This document shows, in pieces, positions 38,397-45,881 of a DNA stretch of 64,000 nt; position 1 is the first letter of the stretch, and each line of letters starts with the position of its first letter. The DNA is taken from positions 1-64,000 of the forward strand of contig NZ_CABVPN010000017.1 of assembly GCF_902499115.1 (NCBI RefSeq), in the 5' to 3' direction. The translations under genes were made by a program, and so were the position numbers. The DNA comes from Burkholderia diffusa (GTDB lineage: Bacteria; Pseudomonadota; Gammaproteobacteria; Burkholderiales; Burkholderiaceae). The notes under the pieces were generated by a model, which was given only the letters and a program-made list of their open reading frames with translations, was not told the origin of the DNA and did no database searches.

Positions 38397-40100
38397 ATGT
38401 CGCATTCCAAGGATCTCGAGCCGCGCGCCACCACCGGCGCGCGACTGCTCGTCGATGCGTTGCTCGCCAATCACGTCGAACGCGTGTTCTGCGTGCCGGG
38501 CGAGAGCTTCCTCGCCGTACTAGATGCGCTGGCGGACGACACCGCGCGCATCCAGACGGTCGTCTGCCGCCACGAGGCGGCCGCCGCGAACATGGCGGAG
38601 GCGGTCGGCAAGCTGACCGGCCATCCCGGCATCGCGTTCGTCACGCGCGGGCCCGGCGCGACCCACGCGTCGATCGGCGTGCATACCGCGTTCCAGGATT
38701 CGACACCGATGATCCTGTTCGTCGGCCAGTGCGCGCGTGAGCACCTCGACCGCGAAGCCTTCCAGGAAATCGACTACCGCCGGATGTTCGGCCAGATGGC
38801 GAAATGGGTCGCCCAGATCGACGACCCGCGCCGCATTCCCGAATACCTGAGCCATGCGTTCCACGTCGCCATGTCGGGCCGTCCGGGCCCGGTCGTGCTC
38901 GCGCTGCCCGAGGACGTGCTGTCCGAAGCCTGCGCACCGCAGCCCGTCGTGCCGGCCGCGAAGCGCATCGCGGCCTCGCCGTCGGCCGCGCAGGTCGACG
39001 AGCTGCGCGAACGGCTCGCGCGCGCCGAGCGGCCGTTCGCGATCGTCGGCGGTAGCGGCTGGACGCCCGACGCATGCGCGAACCTGCGCACCTTCGTCGA
39101 GCGGTGGCAGTTGCCGGTCGCGTGTGCGTTCCGCTACCAGGACACGATCGACAACGCGCACCCGAACTACGCGGGCGACGTCGGGCTCGGGATCAACCCG
39201 GCGCTCGCGAAGCGCATCCGCGACGCCGACCTGCTGCTCGTGATCGGACCGCGCCTCGGCGAAGCAACGACCGGCGGCTACACGCTGCTCGACATCCCGA
39301 AGACGCGCCAGACGCTGATCCACGTGCACCAGGGCGCGGACGAGCTCGGCCGCGTGTATGCGGCCGACCTGCCGATCGTGTCGGGCATGCCTGAGATCGC
39401 GGCGCCGCTCGCCGCGCTCGAACCGCCGGCGCAGCCCGCGTGGGCCGGCACGGCCGCCGACTCGCACCGCGCATACCGCGAATGGCATGCCCCGCTGCCG
39501 ATGCCCGGCGACGTCCAGCTCGGCGACGTGATGGTGCAGCTGCGCGAGCGCCTGCCGCACGACGCGATCCTGACCAACGGCGCCGGCAATTACGCGATCT
39601 GGCTGCATCGCCACTTCGCGTACCGGCACTTCCGCTCGCAGCTCGCGCCGACCAGCGGCGCGATGGGCTACGGGCTGCCCGCCGCGCTCGCCGCGAAGTC
39701 GCTGTATCCGTTGCGAACCGTCGTCGCGCTCGCCGGCGACGGCTGCTTCATGATGGCCGGCAACGAACTCGCGACCGCGATGCAGTACGGGCTGAACATC
39801 ATCGCAATCGTCGTCAACAACGGGCATTTCGGCACGATCCGCATGCATCAGGAGCGCAACTATCCCGGGCGCGTGCATGGCACCGGGCTCACGAATCCCG
39901 ATTTCGCCGCGTATGCGCGCGCGTTCGGCGCGCATGGCGAGACGGTCGTGCGCACCGCCGACTTCGCGCCGGCACTGGAGCGCGCACTGACCTGCGGGCT
40001 GCCGGCGCTGATCGAGATCCGCATCCCGCAGGACGCCAGCACGCCGGCCGCGACGCTCGAGCAGATCCGCGAACAGGGTCGCCGCGCGCGCGGCGCATGA
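38397..40100 (+). CDS. Thiamine-diphosphate-dependent enzyme (acetolactate-synthase-like)
   Basis: A 567-residue protein with the three-domain plan of ThDP enzymes. The Pyr domain has the cofactor-activating Glu in VVCRHEAAAANMAEA (about residue 61). A central Rossmann domain follows (about 190-330). The PP domain has the ThDP/Mg motif beginning VALAGDGCFMMAGNE and ending IVVNNGHFGTI (about 443-481). It resembles the acetolactate synthase / benzoylformate decarboxylase / oxalyl-CoA decarboxylase superfamily. It is not placed beside a small regulatory subunit, so an anabolic ilv role is unlikely; the true substrate is unknown. GGGAGA lies upstream. Its stop codon overlaps the start of the next gene (ATGA), indicating coupled translation. 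Confidence 0.85.
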   Translation: MSHSKDLEPRATTGARLLVDALLANHVERVFCVPGESFLAVLDALADDTARIQTVVCRHEAAAANMAEAVGKLTGHPGIAFVTRGPGATHASIGVHTAFQDSTPMILFVGQCAREHLDREAFQEIDYRRMFGQMAKWVAQIDDPRRIPEYLSHAFHVAMSGRPGPVVLALPEDVLSEACAPQPVVPAAKRIAASPSAAQVDELRERLARAERPFAIVGGSGWTPDACANLRTFVERWQLPVACAFRYQDTIDNAHPNYAGDVGLGINPALAKRIRDADLLLVIGPRLGEATTGGYTLLDIPKTRQTLIHVHQGADELGRVYAADLPIVSGMPEIAAPLAALEPPAQPAWAGTAADSHRAYREWHAPLPMPGDVQLGDVMVQLRERLPHDAILTNGAGNYAIWLHRHFAYRHFRSQLAPTSGAMGYGLPAALAAKSLYPLRTVVALAGDGCFMMAGNELATAMQYGLNIIAIVVNNGHFGTIRMHQERNYPGRVHGTGLTNPDFAAYARAFGAHGETVVRTADFAPALERALTCGLPALIEIRIPQDASTPAATLEQIREQGRRARGA

Positions 40101-41191
40101 CCGTGGAACTGCGCACCGCACCGGCCGGCCTCGCGCTGTCGCGCGACGACGCGCTCGCCCACCCCGGCACGCTGCTCGCGCCGGACGGCACGCTCGTCGC
40201 GCCGTACGACCTCGAGCACGGCGGCGGCCCCACGGAGGGCCATGTGCCGGCCGCGCCGGCGCTCGGCCTGCTGCACGCCGCCCACCAGCCGTTCCGGCTC
40301 GACTACGACCGCATGACGGACGTGTACGTGATCAACGGAATGGGCGTCACGCTCGGCGACTCGGTGATCGGGCTGACCGCGCTCGCCGCGCTGCGCGCGA
40401 TGCATCCCGGCCTTCGCTTCACGCTGTTCCGGCCGGCCCGCGCGCCGCGCTACGTCGACGCGCTGTATGCGCTCGCGGCTGACGTCGTCGCGCCGTCGCA
40501 TGCGCTGCCGTGCGCCGCCGATGCACTGCCCGCGCACGCGCCGTGCGTCGATCTCGGCAATCACCTGTACTGGCCCGCGTTCGCGCGGCAGCCGATGATC
40601 GACTTCTTCCTTGACGCGCTCGGCGCGGATCCGGCCACGGTGCCGGCCGCCGCGAAGCGCAACCGCTGGCTCGCGCGGCTACGGCTGCCCGAGCTGCCGG
40701 CCGAATGGCGGCGGCCATACGTGCTGTTCTGCCCGACCGCGAGCACCGCGGTGCGCAGCGTGCCGCCCGCGCTGCACGCGACGTTCGTCGAGCGACTCGC
40801 GCAGCGTTACGGGCTGCCGGTGGTCGGCTTCGGCCCGGTCGCGCATCCCGCCTACGTCGACGTGAGCCGCTACGCGGCCGATACCGCGCACTTCATTGCC
40901 TGGGTCGAGGGTGCGAGCATGCTGTTCGCGCCCGATACGTCCGCGCTGCATCTCGCCGACGGCTTCGACGTGCCGACGCTCGCCTGTTTCACGACGATCG
41001 GGCCGGCGCTGCGGGTGCGCGACTATCCGCACTGCGTGCCGGTCGCGCTCGACGTGCCGGACGAATTGCACGGGCTGCATCGCAGCGAGCGACCGGGCGA
41101 TCTCGCGGCGGTCGAAGCCGCTTACCGGGCGATCGACTGGGATGCCGTGCCGTGGCCTGCACCACGCGACGCGGCGGCTATGTCCGGATAG
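40097..41191 (+). CDS. GT9-like (ADP-heptose:LPS heptosyltransferase fold) protein
   Basis: A 364-residue protein. After about 70 variable residues it shows the GT9 N-terminal pattern VYVINGMGVTLGDSVIGLTA, then LAALRAMHPGLRFTLFRP. The C-terminal donor-site pattern is WVEGASMLFAPDTSALHLAD, then GFDVPTLACFTTIGP. This matches the heptosyltransferase family fold (asp-thr-ser in place of the usual Asp-Thr-Gly). No LPS genes are adjacent. The ATG overlaps the stop of the ThDP gene by four bases. Both may act in making or transferring an unusual branched or keto sugar, but this is inference. Confidence 0.72.
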   Translation: MTVELRTAPAGLALSRDDALAHPGTLLAPDGTLVAPYDLEHGGGPTEGHVPAAPALGLLHAAHQPFRLDYDRMTDVYVINGMGVTLGDSVIGLTALAALRAMHPGLRFTLFRPARAPRYVDALYALAADVVAPSHALPCAADALPAHAPCVDLGNHLYWPAFARQPMIDFFLDALGADPATVPAAAKRNRWLARLRLPELPAEWRRPYVLFCPTASTAVRSVPPALHATFVERLAQRYGLPVVGFGPVAHPAYVDVSRYAADTAHFIAWVEGASMLFAPDTSALHLADGFDVPTLACFTTIGPALRVRDYPHCVPVALDVPDELHGLHRSERPGDLAAVEAAYRAIDWDAVPWPAPRDAAAMSG

Positions 41192-41251
41192 AACAACGAA
41201 AATCGCCCGAAAGATCGGGCGTGCAGCGGCAGCCACGTACCGCGGCGCGGC

Positions 41252-42286
41252 TCATCCGGCCGTCACCGTCACCGCCCGCTCGCGCAGCGTCTCCGACGGC
41301 CGTTTGCCGAACAGCCGCCGGTAGTCGGTCGCGAACTGGCTCAGGTGCCAGAAGCCCCACGCCTCCGCGACGTCCTGCACCGAACCGGCCGCCCGCCCGC
41401 ACAGATCACGGCGCGCGCCGTTCAGCCGCAGCGTCCGCAGGTAGGTCGCGGGCGCCATGCCGAGCACGTCCTGGAAGCAGTACTGCAGCGTGCGCCGGCT
41501 CACGTGCAGTTGCTCGCACAGCTCGGGCACGCCGACCGGGCGCGTGCGGTGCGCGAGCACGTACTCGCGCGCCTGCTCGACGATCCAGCGCCGCGTCGAC
41601 GGTGCGCCGCCGGCGCCATCGTCCGCCGGTTGCGCGCACGCATCGAACAGCGCGGCCAGCACCTCGGCCTGCAGGTCGTCGCGCTGCGCGTCGGGCAGCG
41701 GCCCGCCCACGGCCGCCGCGCCGTCGAGCCGGCGGCCGAGCAGCGCGCACAGGCGCGCGAGCCGCGTATCGCCGACCTGGATCACGTGCTGCGTAAACAG
41801 CCGCTCGTCGAGCGCGCGGTGTTCGACTTCCTCCGCGTAGCGGCGCAGCACGTCGCCGCGCACGACCACGCCGTAGATCGAGAACTGCGCGGGCGTCAGC
41901 AATTCGAATTCGACGTTGCCGGGCCGGAACGCGAGCGCACCGGGCCCGATGCGGCACGCATCGACGCGCGCGGTGCCGTCGCTGACCAGCGGGATGCCGA
42001 ACCAGTACGCGTCGCCGCGCACCTCGCATGCCTGACGCAGCAGGTGGCTGGTCGATTCGCGAAACAGCTTCATCGTGTCGAGCGGCAGCTCGGTCAGCGT
42101 GCCGACGAAGCGGCCGGCCGCGAGCTGGTCGTAAGTCTGCCGCCAGCCGATCAGGTTGCGCGCCTGCTCGTCCGCGTCATGCGCAACGCTGACCACGGCC
42201 TGGCCGGCGAGCGCGTCGTCACCCTGCGCGCTGCACCGCGTGTCCTCGGCCGTCGGCTCGGCCATGCACTCCAATCGTTGACCCAT
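41252..42286 (-). CDS. AraC-family transcriptional regulator of the ethanolamine locus
   Basis: A 344-residue regulator. The N-terminal 230 residues are a cupin-like or unique sensor domain of the kind seen in EutR/FeaR-type proteins (ARNLIGWRQTYDQLAAGRFV, FGIPLVSDGTARVDA). The C-terminal 100 residues are the double HTH: VGVPELCEQLHVSRRTLQYC and VQDVAEAWGFWHLSQFATDY, then RRLFGKRPSE. Both helix-turn-helix units are intact. It is on the same strand as, and downstream of, the flavin-reductase-like and aldehyde dehydrogenase genes and near eutBC, so ethanolamine-responsive control is likely. The effector is inferred from position. Confidence 0.85.
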   Translation of the reverse strand: MGQRLECMAEPTAEDTRCSAQGDDALAGQAVVSVAHDADEQARNLIGWRQTYDQLAAGRFVGTLTELPLDTMKLFRESTSHLLRQACEVRGDAYWFGIPLVSDGTARVDACRIGPGALAFRPGNVEFELLTPAQFSIYGVVVRGDVLRRYAEEVEHRALDERLFTQHVIQVGDTRLARLCALLGRRLDGAAAVGGPLPDAQRDDLQAEVLAALFDACAQPADDGAGGAPSTRRWIVEQAREYVLAHRTRPVGVPELCEQLHVSRRTLQYCFQDVLGMAPATYLRTLRLNGARRDLCGRAAGSVQDVAEAWGFWHLSQFATDYRRLFGKRPSETLRERAVTVTAG

Positions 42287-42471
42287 CGTGTTCTCCTCAC
42301 CTGCCCGGAACCGCGTCCAACACGCAAGTCCCGTGCCGAACCGCGCGGCCCGGCGACAAGCCCGTCATTGCACGCCGTGCGGCCGCCGCGCGCCATGAGG
42401 GCGCACCCGGAGGCGGCATGCCACGCACCGTGCGGGTGCGGCTTGCGCGCCGCGGTCAGCCCGGCGACGCG

Positions 42472-43014
42472 CTAGGCGCCCGGCCGCAACCGCACGACCC
42501 GCGTGCCGCAATTGCCGTACGCCTGCGCGACCGCCAGCTCGATGATCGGGCTGCCGGCCAGCCAGGGCGCGGCATCCGCTGCCGGCAGATCGGCGCGCAA
42601 CGTCGCGCGGCCGTTGATCCGATAGCGGATGCCGCGCACGAAATCGATGAACAACAGCCCGATGCCGCTGCCGTCGCACGCGAGCGCATCGATCCGGCCG
42701 CCGTCGCCGCGCGTCGGCAGCGCGAAGCGCAGCGTCTTCGTGTCGATCACGCGCACGACCGGCCACAGGTCGCCGTTCGCGTCGCGCATGCCCTGCACGA
42801 TGTCGCAGGTCACGCGCGCCGGGTCGCCGCGCGTCGTGCCGACGAACATGAACGGCTGCGATTCGACGAACTGGCGCACGCCGATGCTCAGCCGCGTCGT
42901 GATGACGTCGCTCATGCGCTCGGCTTCGTCGGCGACGCCGAACCGGTGCTGCGCGTCGAGCTCGCCCGCGTGAAACACGGGGTGACGCGGCCAGGATCGA
43001 GGCGGATCTGCCAT
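42472..43014 (-). CDS. Pyridoxamine-5'-phosphate-oxidase-like flavin-binding protein (copy 1)
   Basis: A 180-residue split-barrel protein of the PNPOx-like superfamily. Recognisable segments are FMFVGTTRGDPARVTCDIVQ, then RVIDTKTLRFALPTRGD, and GIGLLFIDFVRGIRYRINGR. The last corresponds to the FMN/dimer core strand. The start at 43014 (MADPPRSW) is an estimate; in-frame ATGs at 43035 and further upstream exist. Members use FMN, F420 or haem, or bind flavin to reduce small molecules, and the function here is unknown. It follows the aldehyde dehydrogenase by 325 bp on the same strand. A related protein lies at 45184-45609 on the other side of that gene. Confidence 0.72.
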   Translation of the reverse strand: MADPPRSWPRHPVFHAGELDAQHRFGVADEAERMSDVITTRLSIGVRQFVESQPFMFVGTTRGDPARVTCDIVQGMRDANGDLWPVVRVIDTKTLRFALPTRGDGGRIDALACDGSGIGLLFIDFVRGIRYRINGRATLRADLPAADAAPWLAGSPIIELAVAQAYGNCGTRVVRLRPGA

Positions 43015-43339
43015 GCTGGTTTCCGTCGGGGCCATCGGTGCGCGATGCGGGCGCGACCGCGCGACAGCCGATGCGGTTGCCGAGGCGGGCCGTCGGCGAC
43101 GCGCAGCCGACGCCGCGTATCGAATGTCGAAAGGCGAAAAAAGCGAAGTGCCGGACGATCGGCCGCAAGCGCGCTGCCGCGCCGCGCGCACCGCCCGACG
43201 GCCGGGCAGCCATCGCCCGACCGTCGAACGCTGCCCGGCAATCCGGTTCCGGACACGCCGCCGTCCGGCACCGGTTGCCGTACCGGGCAGCGTCGCGCTG
43301 CCGCCCGGCCGGCCCGGCACTTCGCCCCTGCTGCGGCGA
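43015..43339. other. Gap between the aldehyde dehydrogenase and the PNPOx-like gene
   Basis: 325 bp of high-GC DNA without a supported gene. No terminator with a T-run is visible after the dehydrogenase stop at 43340, so read-through into the PNPOx-like gene is possible. The stretch around 43120-43150 (AAAGGCGAAAAAAGCG) is locally A-rich. Confidence 0.5.
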
Positions 43340-44866
43340 TCAGAAGAACCCGAGCGCCTCGGCCTGGTAGCTGACCAGCAGGCACTTCGTCTGCTGGTAG
43401 TTCGACAGCGCCATCTTGTGCGTCTCGCGACCGATGCCCGACTGCTTGTAGCCGCCGAACGCCGCATGCGCGGGGTACAGGTGGTAGCAGTTGGTCCACA
43501 CGCGGCCAGCCTCGATCTCGCGGCCCATCCGGTACGCGCGCGTGCCGTTGCGCGTCCACACGCCGGCGCCGAGCCCGTAGAACGTGTCGTTCGCGAGTTC
43601 GATCGCTTCCTGCTCGTCCTTGAACGTCATCACCGACGCGACCGGCCCGAAGATCTCTTCCTGGAACACGCGCATCTTGTTGTTGCCGAGCAGCATCGTC
43701 GGCTTCACGTAGTAGCCCGTGCCGAGGTCGGCGGCCGGTGCCGTGCGCTCGCCGCCCGTCAGGCATTGCGCGCCTTCGTCGCGGCCGATGTCGATGTACG
43801 ACAGGATCTTGTCGAGCTGCTGCTGCGACGCCTGCGCGCCGATCATCGTCTGCATGTCGAGCGGATGGCCGGCCTTGATGCGCTCCACGCGCGCGACGGC
43901 CTTCTCGATGAAGCGTTCGTAGATCGATTCCTGGATCAGGATCCGCGACGGGCACGTGCACACCTCGCCCTGGTTCAGCGCGAACATCGCGAGCCCTTCG
44001 AGCGCCTTGTCGAGGAACGCATCGTCCTGGTCGAGCACGTCGGCGAAGAAGATGTTCGGGCTCTTGCCGCCCAGCTCGACCGTCGACGGGATCAGGTTCT
44101 CGGCCGCGGTGCGCAGGATGTGCTTGCCGACCGGCGTCGAGCCCGTGAACGCGATCTTCGCGATCCGCTTGCTGGTCGCGAGCGCCTCGCCCGCTTCCTT
44201 GCCGAAGCCGTTGACGATGTTGATCGTGCCGGCCGGGAACAGGTCGCCGATCAGTTCCATCAGCACCAGCACCGACGCGGGCGTCTGCTCGGCCGGCTTC
44301 ATCACGACGCAGCAACCGGCCGCGAGCGCCGGCGCGAGCTTCCATGCGGCCATCAGCAGCGGGAAGTTCCACGGGATGATCTGGCCGACGACGCCGAGCG
44401 GCTCGTGGAAGTGATACGCGACGGTGTTGTCGTCGATTTCCGAAATGCCGCCTTCCTGCGCGCGGATGCAGCCCGCGAAATAGCGGAAGTGGTCGATCGC
44501 GAGCGGCAGGTCGGCCGCCATCGTTTCACGCAGCGGCTTGCCGTTGTCGATCGTCTCGGCCACCGCGAGCAGCTTCAGGTTCTTTTCCATCCGGTCGGCG
44601 GCGGCGAGCAGGAGGTTCGCGCGCTCGGCGACCGACGTCTTGCCCCACTTGCGGCGCGCAGCGTGCGCGGCATCGAGCGCGACCTCGATGTCGTCGGCGC
44701 CCGAGCGCGGCACGCGGCAGAACGGCTTGCCGTTGATCGGCGACACGTTCTCGAAATACTCGCCCTTCACCGGCGGAACCCACTTGCCACCGATGTAGTT
44801 GTCGTACTGCTGACGATACGGATATTCGACGTCGAGGCCCAGTTGTTTCAGGTCAAACGGGTTCAT
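43340..44866 (-). CDS. exaC: NAD-dependent aldehyde dehydrogenase (acetaldehyde dehydrogenase, ExaC/AcoD type)
   Basis: A 508-residue aldehyde dehydrogenase. The N-terminal YIGGKWVPPVKGEYFENVSP and the Rossmann segment IIPWNFPLLMAAWKLAPALA are present. The NAD-binding turn is FTGSTPVGK, the general-base Glu is in VELGGKSP, and the catalytic Cys is in NQGEVCTCPSRIL. The C-terminal bridging segment is complete. This subgroup oxidises acetaldehyde to acetate, the product needed after ethanolamine ammonia-lyase. The start at 44866 has AGGAGA upstream. A sigma-54 promoter lies about 65 bp upstream, and the gene is read away from eutBC. With no microcompartment genes present, acetaldehyde is probably oxidised in the cytosol. 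Confidence 0.92.
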   Translation of the reverse strand: MNPFDLKQLGLDVEYPYRQQYDNYIGGKWVPPVKGEYFENVSPINGKPFCRVPRSGADDIEVALDAAHAARRKWGKTSVAERANLLLAAADRMEKNLKLLAVAETIDNGKPLRETMAADLPLAIDHFRYFAGCIRAQEGGISEIDDNTVAYHFHEPLGVVGQIIPWNFPLLMAAWKLAPALAAGCCVVMKPAEQTPASVLVLMELIGDLFPAGTINIVNGFGKEAGEALATSKRIAKIAFTGSTPVGKHILRTAAENLIPSTVELGGKSPNIFFADVLDQDDAFLDKALEGLAMFALNQGEVCTCPSRILIQESIYERFIEKAVARVERIKAGHPLDMQTMIGAQASQQQLDKILSYIDIGRDEGAQCLTGGERTAPAADLGTGYYVKPTMLLGNNKMRVFQEEIFGPVASVMTFKDEQEAIELANDTFYGLGAGVWTRNGTRAYRMGREIEAGRVWTNCYHLYPAHAAFGGYKQSGIGRETHKMALSNYQQTKCLLVSYQAEALGFF

Positions 44867-45183
44867 ACATGTCTCCTGTTCATCGTGCTTGTGTGAATGC
44901 AGCGCCGGTTGGATCGCGCTACACGGTTTACGCAACATGCGTGCCAAACCGGCCGAAAACCGAACAGGAGCGGTGCGTCCGGCCGCCCGCCGCGGACGGC
45001 GCCGGCGCACGAAAAACGAGTGTCCCGATTCTGAACATCGCGACGGCACAGCCGGCACGGCGGGTGTTCTGATTTTCCACAGCGCACCCGCGCACGCTTC
45101 GCCGTGCACCGCGCTCGCAGCGTGGCATGTCGCTTGCATGCGCAACGCGGATCCGCACGCACCGGCCACGCGCCGACCGAACC
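44867..45183. other. Divergent regulatory region between exaC and PNPOx-like copy 2
   Basis: About 317 bp with no supported gene. It contains the sigma-54 promoter. Beyond it, at about 44960-45150, there is room for enhancer-type activator sites, but no clear inverted repeat was identified by eye. The promoter of the gene at 45184 should also lie here. Confidence 0.55.
44932..44947 (-). promoter_or_regulatory. Sigma-54 (RpoN) promoter of the acetaldehyde dehydrogenase gene
   Basis: On the minus strand TTGGCACG (44940-44947), four bases, then TTGC (44932-44935). This matches the -24/-12 consensus TTGGCACG-N4-TTGC exactly, with correct GG-to-GC spacing. It is about 65 bp upstream of the ATG at 44866. 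Transcription would need a sigma-54 activator, which is not encoded in this window. Confidence 0.78.
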
Positions 45184-45609
45184 ATGAACCCGGGCCCCCT
45201 CGGCGACGATGCCGTCGCGTTCATCCATGAACAGGCATTCCTGATCGTCGCGACCGCGAACGCGGCGGGCGACAGCGACTGCTCGTATCGCGGCCGGCAG
45301 CCGCGCGCGGACGGTTCGTTCGCCTCGCTCGTCGACCTGCCCGACCGTCGTACGCTCGTGCTGCCCGATTTCGCGGGCAACAACCTGTTCAACACGATCG
45401 GCAACCTGCTCGTGAATCCGGCGATCGCGCTGCTGTTCGTCGACTTCGTCCGGCAGACGACGTGGCTCGTGCAAGGTCGCGCGGCGATCGATGAAGATGC
45501 CGGAAGTCGCGCGCACCTGTGGCCCGATGCGCTGCGCTATGTGGTCGTCGATGTGGAAAGCGCGCAGGCACGGGCCGATGCGGGATTGCCGCCGCTCGTG
45601 CTGGCGTGA
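45184..45609 (+). CDS. Pyridoxamine-5'-phosphate-oxidase-like flavin-binding protein (copy 2)
   Basis: A 141-residue split-barrel protein. It contains FIHEQAFLIVATANAAGDSD, then RTLVLPDFAGNNLFNTIGN and AIALLFVDFVRQTTWLVQGR. The last segment closely parallels GLLFIDFVRGIRYRINGR in the copy at 42472-43014. LPDFAGNNLFNTIGNL is typical of the subgroup that binds FMN. The first recognisable strand follows the start directly, so the protein is probably complete although short. It is divergent from the aldehyde dehydrogenase. Function unknown. Confidence 0.72.
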   Translation: MNPGPLGDDAVAFIHEQAFLIVATANAAGDSDCSYRGRQPRADGSFASLVDLPDRRTLVLPDFAGNNLFNTIGNLLVNPAIALLFVDFVRQTTWLVQGRAAIDEDAGSRAHLWPDALRYVVVDVESAQARADAGLPPLVLA

Positions 45610-45881
45610 TGCGCGGCACCCTTTCGTCGTCGGCACAAGGCGGGCAGGCAATGCCCGGTGCGGTGCTGCGCACGCTTGTGCAAGCGTGCTGCATCGAGCC
45701 AGTCGTAGGTGCCGGAGCACGCCGGCGCCATTCCCACAGGACGCGTGCCCTGCGGGCGACGCAACGCTCCACGCTCATTCGCGCGCGGGGCCGATCGTCG
45801 GTACACGGATTCGCGTGATCGCAACATGCGCGGGCACGCTGCCCGCGATCGTCGACCTGCGCGCCCCCTGAGACGCCCCGC

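Noticed and set aside
38397..40100. Assigning ilvB/ilvI acetolactate synthase
   Set aside because: There is no adjacent small subunit or other branched-chain gene, and the neighbour is a glycosyltransferase-like gene, so only the ThDP superfamily is claimed.
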